A DNA stretch of 64,000 nt from DATFML01 sp964571225 (GTDB taxonomy: Bacteria; Pseudomonadota; Gammaproteobacteria; DATFLG01). The stretch covers positions 1 to 64,000 of the forward strand of contig CAZNBB010000004.1 in NCBI GenBank assembly GCA_964571225.1, written 5' to 3'. Below, one piece after another: positions 24,096-33,575 of the stretch (within the stretch, counting starts at the first letter, position 1; each line of letters begins with the position of its first letter). The notes under the pieces are model-generated. The model searched no databases, had not been told where the DNA came from, and was given only the letters and a program-made list of their open reading frames with translations. Position numbers and translations under genes: made by a program.

Positions 24096-25613
24096 ATGCG
24101 CCATTCAAGCCCGGGTTTTCGTTCCACTGCGGCGAGGCCTTTCCGAACGGGCTGGTTGTTGGTGGTCGCCGTCATCTGTGTGGCCATGGCCACACCCGCA
24201 TGGGCCGACGAGCCCCAATTTCCCGCCCATGCGCCCTGGTTCAATGTCAGCCAGCCTCTCACCGCCCGGGAGCTGCGCGGGCATGTGGTGCTACTGGACT
24301 TCTTCACGCCGGGCTGCATCAACTGCATACATCTGCTGCCGGAAACGGCCAAGCTGGAACAAGAATTCGGGCGCCGGCTGGTCATCATCGGGGTCAATTC
24401 GCCCAAGTTCACCGCGTCACGCAGCAGCGGCAATATCGAAGGCTTCCTGCAGCGTTACGACATCCGCCACCCGGTGGTGACCGATCAGGGCATGGTGCTG
24501 TGGAACCACTATGGTGTCATCGCCTGGCCCACGCAGCTGCTGCTGGGCCCGCAGGGCAACGTGGTCGGGCGCTACATCGGCGAGGGCCACTATTCCGCTA
24601 TCCGCAAGGCCGTTATCAGGACACTGGCCAATGCGCGCCAGGCCGGCATGCTGAGCACGCAGATGCTACCCCTGAAACCCATCGTGCACCGCAGCCAAGG
24701 CTTGCTGCAGCCGGGCAAGGTGGCCGTCAATGGCCGCTATGTGGCGGTCAGCGATACCGGTCACAATCGGGTGGTCCTGCTCGACCACGCGGGCAGGGTG
24801 GTGAGGGTCGTCGGCAACGGTCATCGCGGTGTGCGCAATGGCCCGTCCGGCCAGGCCGAGTTCGACGGCCCCCAGGGGCTGGCGTTCCACGGCGCCACAT
24901 TGTACGTGGCGGATACCGGCAATGCGCTGATCCGGGCGGTGGACCTGAAGAACGGTCGGGTGAGTACAGTGGCCGGCAACGGCCGGCGCGAGTACGGCGT
25001 CAGGGGGATGCACGCCGCCCGCAGCGTGGCCCTCAACTCACCCTGGGGGCTGCAGGTGGTGGGCAATGACCTGTACATAGCCATGGCCGGCGATCATCAG
25101 GTCTGGAAACTTGACCTGTCCAGCAAACGCATCGGACCCTACGCGGGCAATGGCATGGAAGGCATCGGCGACGGTCCGCGCCAGCAGGCGAGCTTCGCTC
25201 AGAGCAGTGCCCTGGCTTACCATCAGGGCGTGCTCTATGTCGCCGATCCTGAAGCGTCCGCTCTGCGGCGCATCGATCTCGACACCGGCGATGTGCGCAC
25301 CCTGGTCGGCAAGGGGCTCTTCACCTTCGGCTTGCGCAACGGACCTGCGGGGCAGGCGCTGCTGCAGCACGATCAAGGTATCGCGTGGCTCGACCATCGC
25401 CTGTATATCGCCGACACGTTCAACAACGCTATTCGCGTACTGGACCTCAAGACCCGTCGGGTGACGACCCTCAGCACCGGCCTTGCGCAGCCGGGCGGCA
25501 TCGCCGTGCTCAACAGTCATACCCTGCTGGTGGCGGACACCAATGCCGACCGCATCGTCGCCGTCAATATCCGCACAGGCAGCCATCGTCGCTGGGCGGT
25601 CAAGGGACTCTGA
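24096..25613 (+). CDS. Exported thioredoxin-like protein with NHL repeats
   Basis: A 505-residue protein. Residues 1-37 form a signal peptide ending 'MATPAWA' before 'DEPQ'. A thioredoxin-fold domain (about 40-185) carries 'LDFFTPGCINCIHLLPE' with a CxxC pair and a cis-Pro region 'GVIAWPTQLLLGPQG'. From about 210 to the end come NHL beta-propeller repeats such as 'GLAFHGATLYVADTGNALIRAVDL' and 'GIAVLNSHTLLVADTNADRIVAV'. This is the NHLRC2-like architecture. GGAGG precedes ATG 24096. A periplasmic redox role is likely; partners are unknown, and it stands alone. Confidence 0.87.
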   Translation: MRHSSPGFRSTAARPFRTGWLLVVAVICVAMATPAWADEPQFPAHAPWFNVSQPLTARELRGHVVLLDFFTPGCINCIHLLPETAKLEQEFGRRLVIIGVNSPKFTASRSSGNIEGFLQRYDIRHPVVTDQGMVLWNHYGVIAWPTQLLLGPQGNVVGRYIGEGHYSAIRKAVIRTLANARQAGMLSTQMLPLKPIVHRSQGLLQPGKVAVNGRYVAVSDTGHNRVVLLDHAGRVVRVVGNGHRGVRNGPSGQAEFDGPQGLAFHGATLYVADTGNALIRAVDLKNGRVSTVAGNGRREYGVRGMHAARSVALNSPWGLQVVGNDLYIAMAGDHQVWKLDLSSKRIGPYAGNGMEGIGDGPRQQASFAQSSALAYHQGVLYVADPEASALRRIDLDTGDVRTLVGKGLFTFGLRNGPAGQALLQHDQGIAWLDHRLYIADTFNNAIRVLDLKTRRVTTLSTGLAQPGGIAVLNSHTLLVADTNADRIVAVNIRTGSHRRWAVKGL

Positions 25614-26063
25614 GACGCTGTGGGGCTCGCGCTCGGAACGGCGGCGATGACGGGCATGGTCGGCAGCCGTTTGCGTATGGACCACTAGGACGGGCTGGGC
25701 TTGTTAGGAGTCCATCGGCCCGTTGAGTTTCGGGAAGCCCGACACACAACAGCGGCACGAAGATAACGTCCTGTTGGGGCGCTTGCGCCGTCAGCTCAAC
25801 CGACAATGTCCAAGCGCAGCCGCGGCCTCCGGCACGCCGCGTCCGTATCCCGCTGCCGTCGGCCGATGCCGGATTCTTGCCTTGGTGTCTTCTGTATTAG
25901 GTCTGCCGCCGCCGTTTTTCCTTGGAAACGATAGGGGCACAGCCCGCTACCGGCATAAAGAAGCGGTGAAGCCGTCGCGGCCCATAAATAGGTTGTTTAC
26001 GAATAATTTTAAACCGATAGAATTACCGTTTTGCCGCAGAGTCCCTCTCCCTCCGAAGGTGTC
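25614..26063. other. Intergenic region upstream of the DHA2 transporter
   Basis: About 450 bases with no convincing gene. The last 80 bases are unusually AT-rich for this window. TTGTTT (25993-25998) and TAGAAT (26018-26023), 19 bases apart, could be a sigma70-type promoter, but the spacing is long and confidence is low. Confidence 0.4.
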
Positions 26064-27635
26064 ATGACGCAACTCGAAGCACTCCACCATCGCTATGGCC
26101 CGAGATACAAATGGCTGGTGACGCTCACCGTGCTGCTTGGGCTGGTGGCTTTGGGGATGTCGATCACCATCGTCAACGTGGCCACGCCCTTCATCAAAGG
26201 CGCCTTCGGCATGAGTGCCGAGCAGGTGCAATGGTTGTCCACGGGCTTTCTCGCGGCGACTACCGTGTCGCTGCTGGTTGCCCCCTGGCTGGTCAGTGCG
26301 TTCGGTCAGCGCGCCACCTATATCGGCCTGCTGACGGTATTCATCGTTGCCTCCCTGGTCGGCGGGACGGCCACTACCATGGATGCGGTGATTGCGGCGC
26401 GCATCGTCCAGGGCGCCATGACCGGCATCATCCGGCCGGTGGCCCTGGAAGCGCTGTTCTCCGTGTATCCGGCGGACCAGCGCGGCATGGCCACCGCCAT
26501 GTACGGCATGAGCCTGGGGCTGCCGCTGACCCTGGCCACCGTGATCGGCGGTTGGCTGGTGGAAAACGAGAGCTGGCGCTATGTGTTCTTCATCGTTCCG
26601 CCCATTTGCGCCGCGGCGATTGTCATGGGTTTCTTCTTTCTGCCCACCAGGGAGTCGTCCGGCCCCCGACCGGCCTTTGACTGGCTGGGTGCGGTACTGC
26701 TGTTCACGGCGATCTTCAGCATTCTTTCGGCTCTGTCCAACGGCCAGCGCTGGGGGTGGGACAGTCCGCTGATCCTGGAACTGGAAGCGCTCTCCGCGGT
26801 GACCACCCTGGTCTTCGTCTGGTGGGAGCGGCGGGTGGAACGGCCTCTGCTGGATCTGGGCATCTTTCTCAGCAAAGGCTTCATGGCGGGAGCGTTCGCA
26901 CTGTTCCTGTTCGGCGGCGCCTTCTACGGCATCATGTACCTGCTGCCGGATTTCGTGCAGCTGATACTGCACTACTCGCCCATCACGGCGGGGATGCTGT
27001 TCACCCCGTCCACCCTGGTGCTGGCCATTCTCGTGCCTTTGGTGGGCAAACTCAGCGATCGTCTGCCGCCGCATTATCTGACCCTGCCCGGGCTGTTCTT
27101 CTCCATCTGGGCGGTGGAGCGCATGGCCCATGTGGACTGGAATACGTCGTTCGCGTCCCTGGCCGCCTCAATGGCCATCCTCAGCGTGGGCATGGCGGCG
27201 TTCCCGCCGCCCACCCTGTCGCGGGCCATTTCCGCCCTGCCGCCGCGGCTGATCGGGTACGGCTCCGGTGCCATCAATTTCGCCCTGCAACTGGGCGGCG
27301 CCTTCGGCACCGCGGCGCTGGTCACCATGCTGGATAGGCGCACCCTGTTCCACGGCGATCAGCTGACCGCCCAGCTCAATGCCGGCAACCCGATGGCCCG
27401 GCAGGCGCTGGCGCAGCTGCACGGTTTGCTGGCCCATGACGGAACCAACTCGGCTTACCAGGCGGCGGGTGCGGCTCACCTGCTGGAGGGCATCGACCGG
27501 ATCTGGTCTTTGATCCTCGCCTATCAGGACGGCTTTCTGCTGGTGGTGATCGGCCTGCTGCTGGTGGTCATACCCTCGCTGCTGCTGAGCCGATGGGGCA
27601 GTTGGTCGGGGGAGGCAAAGGGGGCCTCCGAGTAG
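26064..27635 (+). CDS. MFS drug/proton antiporter, DHA2 (EmrB/QacA) family
   Basis: A 523-residue inner-membrane transporter with about 14 hydrophobic helices. The first helix region contains 'LGMSITIVNVATPFIKGAFG', and 'WLSTGFLAATTVSLLVAPWL' follows, as in EmrB relatives. ATG 26064 follows GAAGG. About 100 bases downstream a HlyD-family adaptor begins, so the pair resembles EmrB-EmrA, which with an outer-membrane channel exports toxic compounds. No outer-membrane channel gene is present here. Confidence 0.88.
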   Translation: MTQLEALHHRYGPRYKWLVTLTVLLGLVALGMSITIVNVATPFIKGAFGMSAEQVQWLSTGFLAATTVSLLVAPWLVSAFGQRATYIGLLTVFIVASLVGGTATTMDAVIAARIVQGAMTGIIRPVALEALFSVYPADQRGMATAMYGMSLGLPLTLATVIGGWLVENESWRYVFFIVPPICAAAIVMGFFFLPTRESSGPRPAFDWLGAVLLFTAIFSILSALSNGQRWGWDSPLILELEALSAVTTLVFVWWERRVERPLLDLGIFLSKGFMAGAFALFLFGGAFYGIMYLLPDFVQLILHYSPITAGMLFTPSTLVLAILVPLVGKLSDRLPPHYLTLPGLFFSIWAVERMAHVDWNTSFASLAASMAILSVGMAAFPPPTLSRAISALPPRLIGYGSGAINFALQLGGAFGTAALVTMLDRRTLFHGDQLTAQLNAGNPMARQALAQLHGLLAHDGTNSAYQAAGAAHLLEGIDRIWSLILAYQDGFLLVVIGLLLVVIPSLLLSRWGSWSGEAKGASE

Positions 27636-27737
27636 AACCGGAATCGCCTGGAGCGTTACCGGCCCCCCCCGGCGCACGGCGCTCACCTGCCGGCGCCCCA
27701 TGAACTTGATCGATGCAATGACGGGAAACCGCTGAAC

Positions 27738-28907
27738 ATGTCTGAACACGACGAAACACCGAACCCACGGATGTCACGTGCCGGTTCATCCACCGCCTAC
27801 CTGAAACTGGCCGTGGTGGTTGTCCTGGCCATCGCCGCCCTGGTATGGCTCGTGCAATGGATACAATACCGCCGCAACCACGTGAGCGCTGACGACGCCC
27901 GGGTCAAGACGGCCGAAGTGACCGTCAGCAGCCGGGTGCCGGGTCGGGTGCTGGAGTTCTCCCACATCGGGGGGGATCACCTCAAACAGGGGGCGGTGGT
28001 GGCGAGACTGTACAGCCGACCGCAGGAGCTCAAGCTCCAGGAGCTCAAGGATCGGGTCGCCGGTATTCGGGCCGAAATCGACTATCAGCAGCAGGACATG
28101 GCGATGACCGGGCATCAGCTCCAGGGAGGCATCCAGGAGGCCAAGCGTCTGCTCGACACCGACCAGGCTGCCATGCAGGCGGCCAAGGCCGGTCTGGAGC
28201 AGGCCCGCAAGACCTTTCACCGCTCCGAGCGGCTGTTCAGGAAGCACATGGTGTCGGGCCAACAGCGCGACCTGGACTACTATCATCTGTTGTCGGCCCA
28301 GGCGGATTATCAGCGCGCCGACCGGCAGGTCAAGATGGACAGCACCTCTCTCGCCAACGCCCGCGGCGGGCTGCTGACCAATCCGCAGATGGCTCTGCCC
28401 ACCAGGGATCTGCTGAAAGCCAAGCTGGTGGTCACCCGCAAGAAGCTCGCCGAGGCGCAGGCCGCGCTGCAGCGGGAACAGGTCCAACTCGACGACCGGG
28501 TGGTGCGCAGTCCCCTGGATGGCGTGGTGGACAAGACCTTTATCCAACCCGGTGAATATGTCTCCGCAGGCCAGCCCATCCTGATGATGCACGCGCCCGA
28601 CGATGTCTGGATCGAGGCGAATATCAAGGAAACGGAGGTCGACGAACTCCGCAAGGGGCAGCCGGTAAGCATCCATGTGGATGCGTACCCGAATCAGACA
28701 TTCCGCGGGCATGTGCGGGTGATCGGCCATGCCGCCACCAGCCAGTTCGCCCTGCTGCCTGACCCTAATCCCTCGGGCAATTTCACCAAGATCACCCAGC
28801 GCATTCCCGTGCGCATCGCCATCGACCAGGGACACAAGGCCCGTTTGAGCCCGGGTATGATGGTGGAAGTGGACGTCGACGTGAGCAACCGTCCAACGGG
28901 AGGATAG
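27738..28907 (+). CDS. HlyD/EmrA-family membrane fusion protein
   Basis: A 389-residue periplasmic adaptor. One N-terminal membrane helix ('KLAVVVVLAIAALVWLVQWI') is followed by a barrel/lipoyl half 'VSSRVPGRVLEFSHIGGDHLKQG', a long coiled coil of about residues 100-240, and the second lipoyl half 'VRSPLDGVVDKTFIQPGEYV'. It connects the MFS pump upstream to an outer-membrane channel. A universal stress protein gene starts 3 bases after its stop. Confidence 0.9.
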   Translation: MSEHDETPNPRMSRAGSSTAYLKLAVVVVLAIAALVWLVQWIQYRRNHVSADDARVKTAEVTVSSRVPGRVLEFSHIGGDHLKQGAVVARLYSRPQELKLQELKDRVAGIRAEIDYQQQDMAMTGHQLQGGIQEAKRLLDTDQAAMQAAKAGLEQARKTFHRSERLFRKHMVSGQQRDLDYYHLLSAQADYQRADRQVKMDSTSLANARGGLLTNPQMALPTRDLLKAKLVVTRKKLAEAQAALQREQVQLDDRVVRSPLDGVVDKTFIQPGEYVSAGQPILMMHAPDDVWIEANIKETEVDELRKGQPVSIHVDAYPNQTFRGHVRVIGHAATSQFALLPDPNPSGNFTKITQRIPVRIAIDQGHKARLSPGMMVEVDVDVSNRPTGG

Positions 28908-28910
28908 ACC

Positions 28911-29348
28911 ATGTACCGGACCTTATTGCTGGCCTTCGACGGCTCCGCGGAAGGGCGGGCAGCGTTGCAGCAGGGCATCGACCTGGCGCGTCTGTGTCAC
29001 GCCCGAGTGCATCTGCTGTCCGTGCTGAAAATCGCCGCGGGCGCCGAGTACGGCGAGGGACTGTTTTCGCTGGACGACTTCGAAGGCGAAAACGTCCGCC
29101 ACCTGAGGGAACTGGTCGCCGAAGGGCTTGCGCTGATCCGTGCCGAGGGCGTTGCAACGGTCGACGGACATATCGCCTTCGGCCAGCCGGTGGAGCAGAT
29201 CCAGCATCTGGCCCGCAAAGTGGCCGCCGACCTGATCGTGGTCGGCCATCACCACCGGGGGCCCCTGGCGCGCTGGTGGCAGGGTTCTCTCAGCCACGGC
29301 CTCATCGATCACGTGGACTGCAGCGTGTTGGTCGCACTGGCCCGATAA
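28911..29348 (+). CDS. Universal stress protein (UspA family)
   Basis: A 145-residue cytoplasmic UspA-fold protein: 'YRTLLLAFDGSAEGRAALQQ' at the N-terminus and an ATP-loop-like 'VGHHHRGPLARWWQGSLSH' followed by 'VDCSVLVA' at the C-terminus. The G-x2-G-x9-G-S/T pattern of ATP-binding members is largely kept. GGGAGG precedes the ATG. It is co-directional with, and 3 bases from, the efflux adaptor gene, suggesting joint expression under stress. Confidence 0.88.
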   Translation: MYRTLLLAFDGSAEGRAALQQGIDLARLCHARVHLLSVLKIAAGAEYGEGLFSLDDFEGENVRHLRELVAEGLALIRAEGVATVDGHIAFGQPVEQIQHLARKVAADLIVVGHHHRGPLARWWQGSLSHGLIDHVDCSVLVALAR

Positions 29349-29496
29349 GCGGGGCAGGGCAAGCCGGATCGTCAACCCCATGTGTAGGGTAGGCGACAGC
29401 CCCATCCCTTATCGGTCAAGGCATGCCAAGGCCACGGTCGACGCCGCCGCGTCAGTTGCCGGCCTGCCGCCCGGGCCCAGGCATGGGCCGCACGCA

Positions 29497-30333
29497 TCAG
29501 GCCGCCTCGCCGCCCTGCGGATACAGGTGCACATCCCGTTGGGGGAAGGGGATGGAAACGCCGTTGCTGTCGAACGCCCCCTTGATCCGCTCCAGCAGAT
29601 CCGATCGAACCGCCCAGTAGTCGCCGCTGTTGACCCACGGACGGACGTTGAGATTGACACTGTTGTCGGCAAGCTCGGCGACACTCACCGCCGGCGCCGG
29701 GTCCTTGAGGATTCGCTCGTCGTCCGCCATGACCTGGTTGATGAGTTCGCGTGCCTTGGCGATGTCATCGTCGTAGCCGATGCAGAACACCATGTCTACA
29801 CGGCGGGTCGCTCGGGCGGTGACGTTTACGATCGTGCCCCGAAAGATCGCGCCGTTGGGGACGGTGATCTCGCGGTTGTCGCCGGTGCGCATAATGGTGC
29901 TGAACACCTGGATGTGTTCCACGACGCCGGCAGTGCCGGCCGCTTCGATATAGTCGCCCGCCTTGAACGGCCGGAATATGATGAGCATGACGCCGGCGGA
30001 AAAATTGGAGAGCGAGTCCTTGACCGCCAAACCGACCGCCAGGCCGGCGGCGCCCAACAGAGCCAGCAGTGAGGTGGTGTTGATGCCCAACTGGTCCAAT
30101 GCCGCGATCGCTACCGCCACCAGCAACACGGCATAGCCGATGGAGCCGAGGAATTTGCTCAAAGTGGCATCCACCTTGGAGCGATCCATGACCCGATGAA
30201 ACACGGCAATGATCACCTTGGCCAGCCAGCGCCCGACGATAAACACCAGCGCGGCCGTGGCGAGTTTGATGCCCCAGGGAATCAAATACGTATCCAGGTA
30301 GAAGCTGAAGGTGGTCGGATCAAGGTTTGTCAT
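29497..30333 (-). CDS. mscS: Small-conductance mechanosensitive channel, MscS type
   Basis: A 278-residue MscS-like channel releasing solutes on hypo-osmotic shock. There are three N-terminal helices. The pore-lining helix is 'LLALLGAAGLAVGLAVKDSLSNFSAGVML', with the Gly/Ala packing typical of MscS, followed by 'RPFKAGDYIEAAGTAGVVEHI' and 'TVPNGAIFRGTIVN' in the cytoplasmic beta domain. ATG 30333 gives the normal family length; an upstream extension is polar and unlike the family. No strong ribosome site is seen. Confidence 0.92.
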   Translation of the reverse strand: MTNLDPTTFSFYLDTYLIPWGIKLATAALVFIVGRWLAKVIIAVFHRVMDRSKVDATLSKFLGSIGYAVLLVAVAIAALDQLGINTTSLLALLGAAGLAVGLAVKDSLSNFSAGVMLIIFRPFKAGDYIEAAGTAGVVEHIQVFSTIMRTGDNREITVPNGAIFRGTIVNVTARATRRVDMVFCIGYDDDIAKARELINQVMADDERILKDPAPAVSVAELADNSVNLNVRPWVNSGDYWAVRSDLLERIKGAFDSNGVSIPFPQRDVHLYPQGGEAA

Positions 30334-30999
30334 TGGACTCTGGCTCCATCGTTGTTTGAGAACAGGCAGCGGTACCAGCGCGACGCGAATGGGCGCGGCC
30401 GGGGCCGGTGTCGTCTCGAAGTGCACTGCTATCCATTTCCGGTGCGGGCATCGCGTTATGGCGCCCCCTTTAGCGCGTCGTTCAGCGGCTGCAGCCGATT
30501 CGCCCACAGCCGTGTCCCCAGACGCCACGTCGTCGGTGCGAGCGACGGCGTGGCGGTATCCGCAGAATCGCCTACCCCCTCATCGGGGTCAAGCGCCTTG
30601 TCGCGACGCACAAGTTCCGCACTACGCGCCCATGGCGTGGGCGTCCTTCCGCCAGGTCTACAAGGGGCCGATGTCCTGCGCGCACCGCCCAGGTCCGACC
30701 GGGGCAGGGCCCGCCGGTCAAGTCCCGGTGGGCGCTGTCGGGTGGGCGGACCGGGTTGACGCGGAGTTGGATCGAGTTGAGCCCAACGGACCAGACTCCG
30801 ACCACGATTCTGTTCGAATCCGTCGACCCGCGAAGGTGCGGTGGTCCGGGACGGACGTCTCGGAGGGAACAGGTAAAGGCCGGGAGGGGCACCCGCAGGT
30901 TGGGCTTCGATTGGCTCAGCCCAACCCACGGATACGGCGTGGCCCGTGAAGCTTCAGCGCCCCGGCTCGACCGCGGTCCGGAAGGCGTTGCAACGTGAA
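30334..30999. other. Long gene-free region between mscS and the reductase gene
   Basis: About 670 bases. Open frames occur in several phases but none has a ribosome site or a recognisable family. It contains a REP-like palindrome at 30898-30926. A TTCGAATCC run near 30810 is not part of a tRNA, as no cloverleaf arms are present. Confidence 0.5.
30898..30926. repeat. REP-like palindrome
   Basis: GGTTGGGCT (30898-30906) and AGCCCAACC (30918-30926) form a 9-pair stem with an 11-base loop. The core resembles short extragenic palindromes common in gammaproteobacteria. Only one copy is seen in this window. Confidence 0.5.
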
Positions 31000-32391
31000 T
31001 CAGGCAGCCTTGAACTCGGACCGCGGTGGATCCCGTGGCTGCTTGAGCGTCACCAGTTCCTCGGCGCTGGTGGGGTGAATGGCCACGGTGTCGTCCAGGT
31101 GCCCCTTGGTGGCGCCCATCTTTACCGCCACCGCAAACCCCTGCAGCATCTCGTCGACGCCGTCCCCGATGAGGTGTACGCCCACCACGCGTTCCTCGCT
31201 GCCGGCGCACACCAGTTTCATGGCGGTGGTCGAGCCACGCTCGGCCAGGGCGTAGCGCATAGGCGTAAAGCGGGTTTCGTAGACCGTTATGTCGTTGCCG
31301 TAGCGTTCCCGCGCCTGGGACTCGGTGAGTCCGACCGTACCCACCGGCGGGTGGGCAAACACCACCGTAGGGACATTGTCGTAGTCCAGACGCCCATGGA
31401 ACCAATCGTCAAACAGACGCCGCGCGAGCCGCCGGCCGGCGGCAATCGCGACCGGTGTCAGGGGTGTGCGGCCGGTGACATCGCCGATGGCATAGACGCC
31501 CGGCACACTGGTATTCTGCCACTCATCGGTGCTGATGACGCCGCCGGGCCCTGTCGCGATACCGGCTGCTTCCAGGTGCAGGCCCGCGGTGGCCGGCGCT
31601 CGGCCGACCGCCCAGATCACCCGGTCGAAGCCGCCAAGAACCGCCCCGTCGGCGCCCCGAACGGCGAGGCCGTTGCCGTCGGGCTCGATGGCTGCCACCT
31701 GAAAAGGCAGCCGCATTTCGATCCCTTGTTGCGCCATTTCCTCCATGAGAACTCCGCTCACCATCTCGTCGAACGCCTCCAGTACGCGGGGTTCCAGTCC
31801 GACGACCGTCACCTCGCTGCCCAGAGCGCGCAGCACGCCGGCCAACTCGACGCCGATGTAGCCCGCACCTATCACAGCCACACTGCGCGGCTGTTCGGTA
31901 AGAGCGAAAAAGCCGTCGGAGGTGATGCCCAGTTCGGCGCCGGGCACCGGTGGCACCACCGCTCGCCCACCGGTGGCGATGACCACATGGTCGGCAGTGT
32001 ACAAACGACCGCTCACCTCGACGGTGCGTGCAGCACGGAACCGCGCCGTGCCGCGGATCACATCGGCGCCGATGCGTTCTGCATACCCGTCCCAGTACTC
32101 GTTTATGCCGGCTACGTAGGCCTCGCGACGGGAGACCAGTTGCGCCCAGTCCACGCCACGGCGTTCCACCTTCACACCGAATCCCGGTGCATCGGCGGCG
32201 GCCTGCGCCAGGGCGGCCGCATACCACATCACCTTCTTGGGCACACAGCCGGCATTCAGGCAGGTGCCACCGAGTTTGCGCTGTTCGACGATCGCGACGC
32301 GCCGCCCCAGTCGGGCGGCCTGTTCCGCAGCCGCGAGCCCACCGCTGCCTCCGCCGATGGCAATCAGGTCATAGTGTCTGTCGACAATCAT
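31000..32391 (-). CDS. Glutathione-reductase-like flavoprotein disulfide reductase
   Basis: A 463-residue pyridine nucleotide-disulfide oxidoreductase. The FAD site is 'LIAIGGGSGGLAAAEQAARLG', the redox pair Cys44/Cys49 lies in 'GGTCLNAGCVPKK', the NAD(P)H turn is 'VIGAGYIGVELAGVLRALG', and the C-terminal active-site His is in 'HPTSAEE'. ATG 32391 is chosen because GGGAG lies upstream. After the NAD(P)H turn the sequence reads VVGLEPRVLEAFD, so the two Arg that set NADPH preference in E. coli Gor are not both evident; cofactor choice is open. It neighbours a peroxiredoxin-glutaredoxin fusion that needs glutathione, which supports glutathione reductase. Confidence 0.88.
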   Translation of the reverse strand: MIVDRHYDLIAIGGGSGGLAAAEQAARLGRRVAIVEQRKLGGTCLNAGCVPKKVMWYAAALAQAAADAPGFGVKVERRGVDWAQLVSRREAYVAGINEYWDGYAERIGADVIRGTARFRAARTVEVSGRLYTADHVVIATGGRAVVPPVPGAELGITSDGFFALTEQPRSVAVIGAGYIGVELAGVLRALGSEVTVVGLEPRVLEAFDEMVSGVLMEEMAQQGIEMRLPFQVAAIEPDGNGLAVRGADGAVLGGFDRVIWAVGRAPATAGLHLEAAGIATGPGGVISTDEWQNTSVPGVYAIGDVTGRTPLTPVAIAAGRRLARRLFDDWFHGRLDYDNVPTVVFAHPPVGTVGLTESQARERYGNDITVYETRFTPMRYALAERGSTTAMKLVCAGSEERVVGVHLIGDGVDEMLQGFAVAVKMGATKGHLDDTVAIHPTSAEELVTLKQPRDPPRSEFKAA

Positions 32392-32474
32392 GGATGAACT
32401 CTCCCGCATGGACCACCAGAGTCAGGCCGGTCGCCAGGGGCCGGGCAGTTCCGGCTCCCGGCGACCGGCACCTA

Positions 32475-33224
32475 TCAGGCCGCGTCGCGGTGACGGGCCT
32501 TGATCCACTCGTCCAGGGCTTCGGAATCGCCCAGGTAGTGGCCGTTGACGAACACCTGGGGCACGGTGTCGCGCCCGGTTGCCGCGCGCACCGATCGGAT
32601 GGTGACGTCGCGGTTCAATTGGATTTCCTCATAGGCGTAGCCGTACTCGGCAAGCATGCCCTTGGCCCGAGCGCAGAAGGGGCAGCCAGTCTTGGTGAAC
32701 ACTGTGATGTCGGCGGGTTTGTCCGCGTTCGGATTGACGTATGCCAGCATGGTGTCGGCATCGGACACCTCGTACGGGTCTCCGGGCACATCCGGCTCTA
32801 TGAACATCTTTTCGATTACGCCGTCGCGCACCAGCATGGAGTAGCGCCAGGAGCGCTTTCCGAACCCGAGATCGTTCTTGTCCACCAGCATGCCCATGGC
32901 CTGGGTGAACTCGCCGTTGCCGTCCGGAACAAACGTGATGTTGTCGGCTCCCTGGTCCTTGCGCCACTCGTTCATGACAAAGGCGTCGTTGACAGAGACG
33001 CAGACGATCTCATCGATCCCGTTGGCGCGGAAGGTGTCCGCCAGCTCGTTGAACCGCGGCACGTGGGACGACGAGCAGGTGGGGGTGAACGCACCCGGCA
33101 GGGAGAACACCACCACGCTGCGCCCGGCGAAGATTTCCTCGCTGGATCTGTCCACCCACTCGTTGTGCTCGCGGGTCTTGAATGTGACGTTGGGGATACG
33201 CTGCCCTTCGCGGTTGTGGAACAT
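32475..33224 (-). CDS. Peroxiredoxin-5/glutaredoxin fusion protein
   Basis: A 249-residue hybrid peroxidase. Residues 1-165 are a Prx5-type peroxiredoxin with the peroxidatic Cys50 in 'PGAFTPTCSSSHVP'. Residues of about 170-249 are a glutaredoxin with the 'CPFC' pair at 181-184 and 'TVPQVFVNGHYLGDSE'. The fusion reduces peroxides with glutathione without a separate glutaredoxin. CAGGAG precedes the ATG. The glutathione-reductase-like gene follows on the same strand. Confidence 0.95.
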   Translation of the reverse strand: MFHNREGQRIPNVTFKTREHNEWVDRSSEEIFAGRSVVVFSLPGAFTPTCSSSHVPRFNELADTFRANGIDEIVCVSVNDAFVMNEWRKDQGADNITFVPDGNGEFTQAMGMLVDKNDLGFGKRSWRYSMLVRDGVIEKMFIEPDVPGDPYEVSDADTMLAYVNPNADKPADITVFTKTGCPFCARAKGMLAEYGYAYEEIQLNRDVTIRSVRAATGRDTVPQVFVNGHYLGDSEALDEWIKARHRDAA

Positions 33225-33329
33225 GTGTCTGTCTCCTGTATCAGTCCGGTAAAGAGTCGGCCGCGACGCTCTGTTGCGGCCATGTGTTCAGACTATAGGG
33301 GTCGAGAATGTTTGTGAAATTGATTATGT

Positions 33330-33575
33330 TTAGAATATAGATAGCGAAAGACTATCATCGTGACTGCTGGCCTCTGCATTGCAGGCACGGTTCCGGCACG
33401 CCCCACGACGATCGATTTTCCGCCACGCCTTTTCATGGAAATGGAAAGCGACCGTGTTTACGGCGGGCTCCACCAGGGCAATGGCGCTACCGACCAGCGC
33501 GTCGCCGGTCAGCAGGTAGCTGACCGTGAACGCGATGGAGAAGTGCAGGGCTGCGAATGTGACGGTCTTGACCAT
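33330..33575 (-). CDS. DUF2061 small membrane protein
   Basis: An 81-residue protein with two hydrophobic segments: 'VKTVTFAALHFSIAFTVSYLLTGD' and 'LVGSAIALVEPAVNTVAFHFHEKAW'. The EPxxNTxxxxxHE pattern is typical of DUF2061. GGAGGAAGAG precedes ATG 33575, a strong start; longer readings upstream lack support. The function is unknown. It lies just upstream of the peroxiredoxin gene on the same strand. Confidence 0.8.
   Translation of the reverse strand: MVKTVTFAALHFSIAFTVSYLLTGDALVGSAIALVEPAVNTVAFHFHEKAWRKIDRRGACRNRACNAEASSHDDSLSLSIF

Noticed and set aside
30790..30830. TTCGAATCC run that looks like a tRNA T-loop
   Set aside because: No acceptor stem, anticodon arm or CCA-compatible end can be folded around it.
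30946..32397. Plus-strand frame of about 480 codons opposite the reductase gene
   Set aside because: Antisense to a gene with complete FAD, redox and NAD(P)H motifs.
33340..33356. GATAG-N7-CTATC inverted repeat as an OxyR site for the peroxiredoxin gene
   Set aside because: It lies inside the end of the DUF2061 gene, internal T and A positions do not fit, and no second element follows at the required spacing.
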